The notes beneath the pieces were generated by a model that had not been told where the DNA came from, did no database searches, and saw nothing but the letters and a program-made list of their open reading frames with translations. The position numbers were made by a program, and so were the translations under genes. From the NCBI GenBank assembly GCA_024232355.1, contig JAAEPW010000660.1, positions 9,511 to 73,510 of the forward strand: a stretch of 64,000 bases of DNA, in the 5' to 3' direction. This document shows, one piece after another, positions 36,643 through 45,136 of the stretch. The stretch is from Chloroflexota bacterium. GTDB lineage: Bacteria; Chloroflexota; Anaerolineae; B4-G1. Position 1 is the stretch's first letter. The number at the start of each line of letters is the position of its first letter.

Positions 36643-39600
36643 ATGAAGAATAACCCATACATCGGACCACGGCCATATCGCCGTGAAGATCAAGACAATT
36701 TTCACGGACGTAATCGCGAAGCGCGCGATCTACTGGCCAAGATCATAGCCGAGCGAGTCGTACTCTTTTATGCCCAGTCGGGCGCGGGCAAATCCTCCCT
36801 GATCAACGCCAAAGTCATACCGGCATTAGAGGAAAAAGAAGGATTCCACGTGCTGCCCAAGGCCCGGGTGGGGAGTGAACGTCCACCAGGAATCGATCCG
36901 GCAGACGTGGACAATATCTTTATCTTTAGCGTGATGTTGACATTATCCGGAGAGGACGTGGATCCCCAAACATTATTGGGACATACCTTGACCTCTTTTC
37001 TGGAAACCTACTCGTCAGAAATATCCCTTCCCGAAGAAGAAGAAGAAGAAGAAGAAGACTCCTCACCTATACCATTGTTCCTGATCATTGACCAATTCGA
37101 GGAACTTTTCACCGCACACCGAGAGCGGTGGCAAGAAGCGCGGGTCTTTTTTCTCCAGGTGCGCCATGCCCTGGAAACGTTGCCAAACCTGGGAATCGTG
37201 TTTTCTATGCGTGAAGACTATATGGCGGCGTTGGATCCTTATGCCCCCCTCCTGCCACGGCGCCTGCGGGCGCGCTTTCGCATGGAGCGATTGGGGCCAG
37301 AGGGCGCGCTAGAAGCAGTGGTTAAACCGGCAATCAATGCGGGCTGTGTCTACGATCCGGGCGTCGCCGAGCATATGGTGGACGATATGCGACGGATCAA
37401 GGTGCAACACCTAAACAAAGCGTGCGAGGTAGAAGAACAATATATCCCCGGCCCACACATCGAGCCAGTACAACTACAGGTCATTTGCAGCCAATTGTGG
37501 GACAACCTGCCAGAACAGGACGATTACGCTATCCAGTGGGAAGAGGTCAAGCAATATGGAGATATTGACCGCGCGCTGACCGACTTTTACGAGAGCGCGG
37601 TCACAGTCGCCGTAGATCAAAGCAACGTGCGCGAGCGCGACATCCGGTGGTGGTTCGCCGACCAATTAATCACGCCGATGGAAACACGAGGCATTGTGTT
37701 GCGGGGGCAAGAAAAGACCGCCGATCTGCCAAACGCGGCAGTTGACGTGCTAGAGCAACGGCGCATCATTCGTGCCGATGTACGAGCCGGTACACGCTGG
37801 TACGAGATCTGTCACGACCGGTTGGTGGATCCCATCATTGCCTCGAACAATGCGTGGGAAACTGCTCGGGAAACACCATTGCGGACAGCTGCACGCAGTT
37901 GGCAAGAGACAGGGAACGCCTCATTACTCTACCGTTCTGAGGCATTGACAGAAGCCATCCAATGGACCGAGAGTAACCCCGACGAAGTAGAAGACTATGA
38001 AACCAAGTTCTTGGAGGCCAGCCAACGCGCCAGAGAAGAGCGATTTCAAGCACGGCGGCGACGGGTGATTATGATGGGATTGTTGGTTGTGGGACTGGTC
38101 GTTATGACCGGGTTGACAGTCTTTGCCTTTGTCCAGCGATCTACCGCTCGAAAGCTGGCCGAAATCGCCACCAGGAATCATCTAGCCAGTGAGGCCAGCA
38201 CGGTTTGGGACAATACGGGCATCGGCACAATGCGCAGCATGTTGTTGGCCAGGGAATCCCTAAACCGTGGTTTCACACTAGATGCGCACCAGGCATTGGT
38301 TCAAGGCATAAGCCTGCTCGCGCCTGCTGTATCAGGGGTGGAACATGCCGATATGGCAACAACAATCGCCTTTAGCCCAGACGGACAATGGGCTGCATCA
38401 GGAAGCGCCGATCAGACTGTGCAACTGTGGAACGTTATGACGGGAAAATCCGGCCCGCAGTTAGAGCACACGAGCGAGGTATTGGACGTTGCCTTTAGTT
38501 CTGATGGACGCTGGTTGGTGTCGGGAAGTCAAGATGGTGTTGCGCAAGTGTGGGATATTGCGGAGGCCATTGATACAGGTGCACAAACAGCACAACAGGT
38601 CGCGCAGATGGCGTACGACGCCTCTGTACCCATCGTGACGTTTAGCCCTGACGGACAATGGGTTGCGTCGGCCGCGAGCGATGGCACGATGCAAGTGTTG
38701 GAAACGAGCAACTGGCAGCAAGTAACCCAGATTGGGGATGAACAAGCGGCAACAATTTACGGAATGACCTTTTGCCCTAATGGACAATGGCTGGTATCAG
38801 GAAACAAAGCCGGTCAAGTACAAGTCTGGGAAATACCAACGGGAAACCTGCTGGCCGAGATGGCACACGAAGAGGGGTATCGGGTCTGGTCGGTAGTGTG
38901 CAGCCTCGACAACCAATGGATTGTGTCAGGCAGCAGTGACCGGACTGTACGCATTTGGGAAACCAGCACTTGGAGTGAAAAGATCCAAATGATCTATAAA
39001 AAAGATGTCTGGATGGTGGCACTCAGCCCCGATGGTCGCCGTGTGGCGGCCGGAGGCGATGACGACACAGCGATGGTCTGGGATACACAAACAGGCAGAG
39101 TGGTGGCCAAGGTCAGACACGAAGGCGTCGTAGGTTTGGTAACGTTCAGTCCCGATGGACAATGGATTGCATCGGCGGGCGGCGACGGCACTGTACGAGT
39201 GTGGAATGCCGAGACAGGTCAAGAAATGGCGCGAGGAGTTCACGAAGGAACAGTATGGGACATCGAATTCAGCCCCAATGGCCTGTGGGTGATCTCGGCC
39301 GATCATCATGGCATTGCCAAGGTCTGGAATATCTGGGCGCGGGGAATGGCGTGGTCAGAACACACAGACAACATACGGGACGTCGAGTTCAGCCCGCATG
39401 GTGGCTGGGTCGCTTCAGCAAGCGCCGATGGCATCGTGCGAGTTTGGGAAGCAGCGACGGGACGTGAGGTATCCCAAATCGTGCACGAAGAGCATATCAA
39501 GACCGGGGGAGATGGAATGGTCATCGCCTTTGGCCCCCGCGCGCCTGAACAGTTGATCGCTTCGGCTGGTGAGGACGGCGCGATTTTGGTTTGGAATGTA

Positions 39601-40527
39601 AACACGGGGCAAGAGGTAGCCTTACTTCAACATGAAAAGCGAGTGCGAGCACTGGCATTCAGCCCCGATGGCCATTGGCTACTATCAGGCAGCAAGGACA
39701 AAACCGCGCAGGTTTGGGAGATCCAAACCGGACGAAAAATCGCACAGATATCACACACGGACAATGTCAATTCCGTTGCATTTAGCCCAGATGGACGATG
39801 GGCAGCGTCGGGTAGTGCCGACAACACCGTGTTAGTTTGGGAAGCAGCCACCGGGAAACTAGCGGTACAGGTACTGCACGATGATCAAGTATGGGAAGTA
39901 AAGTTCAGCCCAGACGGCTGCTGGCTGGCGACAGGCAGCAACGATGGCACGGTGCGGGCGTGGGATATTTCGACCGCGCTTGACACAGGAGCAATCACTG
40001 CGGCACAAGTCGCCACAATGCCCTTTGATGGGTGGATGGACACGATGGACTTTAGCCCAGATGGTCATTTGCTGGCATTTGGCGGAGGCCGATACAGCCG
40101 CTGGAATGCCGGATCTGGTGAAATACAAGTGTGGGATACATCGTCCTGGGAACTGGTGTTCCGAAAACCACAAGAGGGATGGGTGCGAGACGTAGCGTTC
40201 GGCCCCGACAGCCAGTGGCTGGTATCGGGTGGATATGATGGCACGGCGCGGGTCTGGAATTCGGAAACCGGGGAAATGGTAGCTCTAATGAACCACAGGC
40301 CACGCGTGTACGCCGTAGATTTTGGTCCCGATGGGCGCTGGATCGTCTCTGGCGGTACAGATGACAACGCACGGGTATGGCTATGGCGACCGGAAGATTT
40401 GATGGAAGCCGCGTGCGCCCGCCTGCCCCGCAACTTTACCCCTATCGAGTGGGATATGTATCTTGGCCACGAGAGTGACGAACCCTATGGAGCCACTTGC
40501 CCCAACCTGCCACTGTTAGAAGAGTAG
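36643..40527 (+). CDS. Membrane-anchored nSTAND1 NTPase with 16 WD40 repeats (copy 2)
   Basis: A 1294-residue paralogue of the protein at 31581. MKNNPYIGPRPY leads into Walker A AQSGAGKSS (Lys50) and Walker B LIIDQFEEL. An acidic run (residues about 130-139) lies before Walker B. A single membrane helix at about 475-497 follows QARRRR, again predicting NTPase inside and propeller outside. Sixteen WD40 repeats fill roughly residues 570-1250. The C-terminus has ARLPRNFTPIEW and ATCPNLP, a variant of the end of copy 1. The second of two adjacent ATGs is chosen for spacing from GGGAGG. It leads a probable operon with the deaminase, CHAT-SIR2 copy 2, the truncated nSTAND and the HEAT/cNMP fusion. 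Confidence 0.9.
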   Translation: MKNNPYIGPRPYRREDQDNFHGRNREARDLLAKIIAERVVLFYAQSGAGKSSLINAKVIPALEEKEGFHVLPKARVGSERPPGIDPADVDNIFIFSVMLTLSGEDVDPQTLLGHTLTSFLETYSSEISLPEEEEEEEEDSSPIPLFLIIDQFEELFTAHRERWQEARVFFLQVRHALETLPNLGIVFSMREDYMAALDPYAPLLPRRLRARFRMERLGPEGALEAVVKPAINAGCVYDPGVAEHMVDDMRRIKVQHLNKACEVEEQYIPGPHIEPVQLQVICSQLWDNLPEQDDYAIQWEEVKQYGDIDRALTDFYESAVTVAVDQSNVRERDIRWWFADQLITPMETRGIVLRGQEKTADLPNAAVDVLEQRRIIRADVRAGTRWYEICHDRLVDPIIASNNAWETARETPLRTAARSWQETGNASLLYRSEALTEAIQWTESNPDEVEDYETKFLEASQRAREERFQARRRRVIMMGLLVVGLVVMTGLTVFAFVQRSTARKLAEIATRNHLASEASTVWDNTGIGTMRSMLLARESLNRGFTLDAHQALVQGISLLAPAVSGVEHADMATTIAFSPDGQWAASGSADQTVQLWNVMTGKSGPQLEHTSEVLDVAFSSDGRWLVSGSQDGVAQVWDIAEAIDTGAQTAQQVAQMAYDASVPIVTFSPDGQWVASAASDGTMQVLETSNWQQVTQIGDEQAATIYGMTFCPNGQWLVSGNKAGQVQVWEIPTGNLLAEMAHEEGYRVWSVVCSLDNQWIVSGSSDRTVRIWETSTWSEKIQMIYKKDVWMVALSPDGRRVAAGGDDDTAMVWDTQTGRVVAKVRHEGVVGLVTFSPDGQWIASAGGDGTVRVWNAETGQEMARGVHEGTVWDIEFSPNGLWVISADHHGIAKVWNIWARGMAWSEHTDNIRDVEFSPHGGWVASASADGIVRVWEAATGREVSQIVHEEHIKTGGDGMVIAFGPRAPEQLIASAGEDGAILVWNVNTGQEVALLQHEKRVRALAFSPDGHWLLSGSKDKTAQVWEIQTGRKIAQISHTDNVNSVAFSPDGRWAASGSADNTVLVWEAATGKLAVQVLHDDQVWEVKFSPDGCWLATGSNDGTVRAWDISTALDTGAITAAQVATMPFDGWMDTMDFSPDGHLLAFGGGRYSRWNAGSGEIQVWDTSSWELVFRKPQEGWVRDVAFGPDSQWLVSGGYDGTARVWNSETGEMVALMNHRPRVYAVDFGPDGRWIVSGGTDDNARVWLWRPEDLMEAACARLPRNFTPIEWDMYLGHESDEPYGATCPNLPLLEE

Positions 40528-40545
40528 CAAATATAGAGGTAAACG

Positions 40546-42336
40546 ATGAAAAAAACTATCGTACTCGTAACCATATTGTCGTTGATGCTGTTATCAATCA
40601 GCAACGTCAGTGCAGATACACCTGTCCCACCGGGACAAGTATACGTTGTAGAACCAGGCGATTGGTTGAGCAAACTGGCCACAGAATTCTACGACGATGC
40701 GCAGAGTTGGCCCGCCATCGTGAATGCCACGAACGCCAAAGCCGCCACAGACAACAACTTTGCCACAATTGCGAATCCCGACCTAGTACGAGCCGGACAA
40801 AGGTTGTGGATTCCGACAGACGCAGCCTATACATCAACGGCGGCTCCAGTCTCGACGAATGGAACATCCACGGCCGCAAGTATGAGCATGACGTCCGGGG
40901 AACAAAACACTGTCCGTTATTTCAACACAGTTCGCGAGAGCTCCCCCCTCCTCACCAGCTTTTTGACCCAAATGCCCAAGGGAGGTGATCTGCACATCCA
41001 CCTATCTGGCTCAATTTACGCCGAAAACTACATCGAGTGGGCCGCCGAGGATGGGTTGTGTATCGACGAGACAACGATGGTCGTATCGGCCGAATCGTGT
41101 GCTGAGGACGGGCGGCCTGCCAGCGAGGCATTGACAGACAGTGTGTTCCATCGAGAAATCGTCGACGCCTGGTCGATGCGCAATTGGGAACTTTCGGGGC
41201 AAAGCGGGCACGATCATTTCTTTGATACGTTTGGCGAGTATGGCGATGCCAAAGACGCCCGAATCCCCGATATGTTTGCCCAAGTGATGACACGCGCTGC
41301 GACAGAACACGTGAGTTACCTCGAAATTATGGTAACGCTCACCACCTATCGCCCACGCGAGATCGTCGCGCAAGTCGGGTGGAGCGATGACTGGCCTGCA
41401 GTGCGGGATGCCATGCTGGCAAACGGTCTGCCAGAGGCGACTGAGACGTCTCAGCAGACCATAGACACCGTAGAAGCAGAATACCTCCAAATGTTGGGTT
41501 GCGATACAAACCAACCAGAACCAGCCTGCGATGTGACTGTACGTTACATTCATCAAGTTAAGCGATACCGCGAGCCACAGGACATGTTTGCCGATATGCT
41601 GGCAGCCTTCGAGTTGGCCTCCGCCGACCCGAGCGTCGTCAGCCTGAATCTGGTCGCGGCAGAAGATGGGCGGGTCGCCATGCGCGATTACTCTCTACAC
41701 ATGGAGATGCTCGGCTATTTTCGGCAAGAGTATCCCGACGTGCAGGTCACACTTCACGCCGGAGAGCTGACCCTCGGATTGGTCCCATCAGAAGAGTTGC
41801 GCTACCACATTCGTGAGGCCGTTGAGGTCGCTCAGGTCGCGCGTATCGGTCACGGCGTCGACATTATGTACGAAGATGGCGCGTTCGATCTACTCGATGA
41901 AATGGCAGAACGAGACGTGTTGGTCGAGATTTGCCTGTCAAGCAACGACCTGATCCTGGGCGTCGCGGGCAAGGATCACCCGCTCTCCATTTACATCGAG
42001 CACGACGTACCAGTGGCACTGAGCACAGACGATCTGGGCATTGCGCGCTCCAACTGGATACACGAATATCAAAAAGCGGTCAAAGAACAAAATCTGGACT
42101 ATATCCAACTCAAGACAATGACCCGCGCTAGCTTGGAATATGCGTTTGTAGAAGGCGACAGCCTCTGGAGGGATTTTGACAGCCTGGCACCGGTCTCAGA
42201 TTGCACAGGAATTACTTGGAACATCACGCAACCTTCGACCAGTTGCCAGCAGTTCCTAGACGAAAATCTCAAAGCGCAACTGCAATGGGAATTGGAAGCA
42301 GCCTTGTGGGAATTCGAAAACACGTGCTGTGATTGA
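40546..42336 (+). CDS. Secreted adenosine deaminase-like protein with N-terminal LysM-like domain
   Basis: A 596-residue protein with a signal peptide (KK, then a hydrophobic core, cleaved near SNVSA). Residues about 32-92 resemble a LysM cell-wall-binding domain (YVVEPGDWLSKLATEFY, then AGQRLWIP). The rest is an adenosine/AMP deaminase-family barrel. Metal and catalytic residues are present: His150 and His152 in DLHIHL, His404 and Glu407 in HAGE, His436 in IGHGVD, and Asp495-Asp496 in STDD. It probably deaminates adenosine or a related purine outside the cell, as in secreted ADGF-type enzymes. It lies 18 bases after the nSTAND-WD40 gene, an unusual neighbour. Confidence 0.86.
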   Translation: MKKTIVLVTILSLMLLSISNVSADTPVPPGQVYVVEPGDWLSKLATEFYDDAQSWPAIVNATNAKAATDNNFATIANPDLVRAGQRLWIPTDAAYTSTAAPVSTNGTSTAASMSMTSGEQNTVRYFNTVRESSPLLTSFLTQMPKGGDLHIHLSGSIYAENYIEWAAEDGLCIDETTMVVSAESCAEDGRPASEALTDSVFHREIVDAWSMRNWELSGQSGHDHFFDTFGEYGDAKDARIPDMFAQVMTRAATEHVSYLEIMVTLTTYRPREIVAQVGWSDDWPAVRDAMLANGLPEATETSQQTIDTVEAEYLQMLGCDTNQPEPACDVTVRYIHQVKRYREPQDMFADMLAAFELASADPSVVSLNLVAAEDGRVAMRDYSLHMEMLGYFRQEYPDVQVTLHAGELTLGLVPSEELRYHIREAVEVAQVARIGHGVDIMYEDGAFDLLDEMAERDVLVEICLSSNDLILGVAGKDHPLSIYIEHDVPVALSTDDLGIARSNWIHEYQKAVKEQNLDYIQLKTMTRASLEYAFVEGDSLWRDFDSLAPVSDCTGITWNITQPSTSCQQFLDENLKAQLQWELEAALWEFENTCCD

Positions 42337-42357
42337 AAGCGGTGAAGGAGACGACAA

Positions 42358-44433
42358 ATGCCAAACACTGACGGTGAACATCTGATTGATCTGGAAATTC
42401 GGATTTTTCAGCTCGGAGACGAAGGCTACCCGGTCGAAATCACCCTGGACGAACAACAAGAATTCCCACGTGGGATGCTGACCGACGATGCCGCATCCTG
42501 GACATCCAGCGGTGACCCGGTGGCTGACGGACAGCAGTTGTTCGATATGCTGTTTGCGGACGGCGCATTACGCGATGCGTGGGCCGAGGCCCGTGGGCAA
42601 GCTCCCCAACGTCGTATCCGCTTGCGAATCGATCCCGCCGCGGCCAAGCTGCACGCGCTGCCGTGGGAACTGTTGCAAGAAAACAATGTCCTGCTCTCTG
42701 CCAACGCCGCCACCCCCCTCTCCCGCTACTTGCCCATCGCGCTGCCGTGGAGCGGTGAGGTGGAAGAACGTCCCATCCGGATATTAGTCGCGATCTCTAA
42801 TCCTGATGACCTGGAATCCAAATACAATCTAGCGCCACTAGACGTGGAACTGGAGCAGGAAATACTGGAAGAAGCGCTGAGCGAACTCGATCCCGACGAG
42901 GTAGAGATCACTTTTCTCGATTCGCCAGTGACCCTAGAACGCATCGAAGAGGCACTGCGTGAGGGGTATCACGTGCTGCACTATCTGGGGCACGGCGCGT
43001 TCAGTAAACGGCGGGGACAAGCCGCCCTCTACTTGCAAGGCGACACGGGCAACACCCAGATTATGACCGACGATGCCCTGATTGGAATGTTGGCGCGGCA
43101 AAAGGAACGCCCCCGGCTGGTCTTTTTAGCCGCATGCCAGAGCGCGGTTCGCTCCACCGCCGATGCGTTCGCGGGTCTTGGCCCCAAGTTGGTCGCAGCG
43201 GGGGTGCCAGCCGTCGTCGCGATGCAAGACTTTGTAGCGGTCGAGACCGCACGCAAGCTGAGCACCACGTTTTACCAACGACTGACCGAACACGGTATGA
43301 TAGACCTGGCAATTAACGAGGCCCGCAGCACATTGGTCACCGCCGGACGCCCAGACGCCGCCGTGCCAGTGCTCTTTATGCGGCTCAAATCAGGCCAGGT
43401 GTGGAGCGACGAGAGCAACGAGGGCGGCGCGGTCCTAGGAGCCAAGCCGCGCATCTTTTGGTCCGGCCTGATCAAGATGGTCAAGCAAGGCAAATGCACG
43501 CCCATCATCGGGCCGCGCGTCCACGGAAAATGGCTGCCCACCCCAGAAGAGATCGCCCAGGCATGGTCAATTGATCACGGCTATCCCTTTAACGACACCC
43601 ACGAACTGGCGCGAGTGGCCCGGTACATGGCCAGCCTTCAGGGAGAAGACTTTCCGCGCTACGAACTACTAGATACCCTAATGTACGAACTGACAGAACG
43701 TATGCCCGAAGGTTTACGCCCGGAGGAAGAATTTGAGACGTTAAGTGAGATGATCGAGGCTGTAGGGTGGCAAGATTTGACCGCCGAAAATCCCAATGAA
43801 CCCCACCGGGTATTGGCCAACTTGAACCTGCCCCTCTATCTGACGACCAACCCAGACAACTTTATGACCGAAGCGCTGGTGGCTGCGGGCAAGGATCCAG
43901 CCCGCGAGATATGCCCTTGGAACGAAATGCTCGACGGGTTGCCATCGCTCTTTGAAGACGATCCCGACTATGAACCAACGCCGGAAGAGCCGCTGATCTA
44001 CCACCTGTTCGGCAGCGACGAAGAAGTGGATTCACTGCTGGTGTCTGAGGACGACTATTTGGATTTCCTGGTGCGGACATCGGGCGAGATGGATCGCATC
44101 CCAGACTATATATGGGCGTCGCTGACCAACAGCTCGTTGATGTTTGTGGGCTACAGCCTGGATGACTGGGAATTCCGCGTCATTATGCGTGGCTTGGTGG
44201 CGACCCGCGAGCGGCGTCGCAAACTCAAACACGTGGGAGTGCAACTCGAATTGGACGAGGCCAATGAGGCAGATGTGGCAGCCGTGCAGACTTTTTTGCA
44301 AAGCTATTTCCAGGAAGCGGACATTAACGTCTTTTGGGGAAGTACCGCGCAGTTTATGGCCGAATTGCGCACCCAGTGGGAAGCTCCCCCAGAACGAGAA
44401 TCGCGATCACGGGCCAGTCGACGTCGACGATAG
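42358..44433 (+). CDS. CHAT protease domain fused to SIR2-like NADase domain (copy 2)
   Basis: A 691-residue paralogue of the protein at 29506, alike over its whole length. CHAT catalytic residues are His212 (HYLGHG) and Cys260 (FLAACQS). The SIR2-like part keeps CTPIIGPRV, YLTTNPDNF (Asn498; Pro replaces Tyr of copy 1), YHLFGSDEE (His549) and SLMFVGYSLDD. The last 15 residues are rich in Arg, Ser and Glu. An AAGGAG site precedes the ATG. It is followed by the truncated nSTAND gene, repeating the CHAT-SIR2/nSTAND order of the first module. Confidence 0.88.
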   Translation: MPNTDGEHLIDLEIRIFQLGDEGYPVEITLDEQQEFPRGMLTDDAASWTSSGDPVADGQQLFDMLFADGALRDAWAEARGQAPQRRIRLRIDPAAAKLHALPWELLQENNVLLSANAATPLSRYLPIALPWSGEVEERPIRILVAISNPDDLESKYNLAPLDVELEQEILEEALSELDPDEVEITFLDSPVTLERIEEALREGYHVLHYLGHGAFSKRRGQAALYLQGDTGNTQIMTDDALIGMLARQKERPRLVFLAACQSAVRSTADAFAGLGPKLVAAGVPAVVAMQDFVAVETARKLSTTFYQRLTEHGMIDLAINEARSTLVTAGRPDAAVPVLFMRLKSGQVWSDESNEGGAVLGAKPRIFWSGLIKMVKQGKCTPIIGPRVHGKWLPTPEEIAQAWSIDHGYPFNDTHELARVARYMASLQGEDFPRYELLDTLMYELTERMPEGLRPEEEFETLSEMIEAVGWQDLTAENPNEPHRVLANLNLPLYLTTNPDNFMTEALVAAGKDPAREICPWNEMLDGLPSLFEDDPDYEPTPEEPLIYHLFGSDEEVDSLLVSEDDYLDFLVRTSGEMDRIPDYIWASLTNSSLMFVGYSLDDWEFRVIMRGLVATRERRRKLKHVGVQLELDEANEADVAAVQTFLQSYFQEADINVFWGSTAQFMAELRTQWEAPPERESRSRASRRRR

Positions 44434-44466
44434 ACCTAAAGCCTGCTAGATGTAGAAAACAAACCA

Positions 44467-45081
44467 ATGAAAAACAATCCTTACATAGGACCACGGCCCA
44501 ATAGTCGTAAAGATCGTGGCAATTTCTACGGACGCAATCGAGAAGCACGCGACCTATTGGCAAAGATTGTCGCCGAACGGGTGTTGGTCTTTTATGCACA
44601 GTCAGGTGCGGGCAAATCCTCGTTGCTCAATGCAAAGGTAATACCGGCATTAAAGGAAACAGGAGGTTTTCACGTACTACCAATGGTGCGTGTGGGAAGT
44701 GAACTACCACTCGGAACCTGTCACACAGAGATAGAAAACATCTATGTGTTTAGCACATTAATGGCCCTGACCAATGGGCGTATAGCTCCCAAAAGGTTAC
44801 GGCAGCACACGTTGCTCTCCTTCCTACAAGAGTTCTATCAAGCGCCAAAAGGTGACGCGACAACCGAATTGTTTGAGGAAAGCGATGTTCGTCCACCTCT
44901 GTTGATTTTCGATCAATTTGAGGAAATATTTACAACACACCGCAATCGGTGGCAAGATGCCAAAGGATTTTTCCAGCAAGCACAAGAGGTTTTGGGCGCA
45001 CTGCCAAGTTTGGGAATCGTCTTTTCTATGCGCAAAGACTACCACGCCACCTGCCCCAACCTACCTGCGGCAGATAGATGA
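44467..45081 (+). pseudogene. nSTAND1 gene reduced by a large in-frame internal deletion
   Basis: The 204-residue product starts MKNNPYIGPRPNS and keeps Walker A AQSGAGKSS (Lys50) and Walker B LLIFDQFEEIF. At residue 192 it jumps from FSMRKDY straight to HATCPNLPAADR. In the full-length paralogue (36643) FSMREDY is at residue 192 and ATCPNLP starts at residue 1284. About 1,090 residues, including the membrane helix and all WD40 repeats, are therefore missing, with the frame kept across the junction near 45040. No ribosome-binding site is visible. It may be dead, or make a soluble NTPase fragment that interferes with its paralogues. Confidence 0.8.
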
Positions 45082-45136
45082 CGCTGGATAAAAAGCGCGT
45101 CGTGACCAACAACTCGTTGACAAGGAGCAATTAACG

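Noticed and set aside
33411..40420. DNA tandem repeats or a CRISPR-like array
   Set aside because: The periodicity of roughly 120-150 bases comes from WD40 repeats in two coding sequences, with codon-level variation and no spacers.
40546..42336. RADAR-type defence deaminase
   Set aside because: The protein has a signal peptide and a LysM-like domain, and the adjacent ATPases are nSTAND-WD40 proteins, not RdrA-like.
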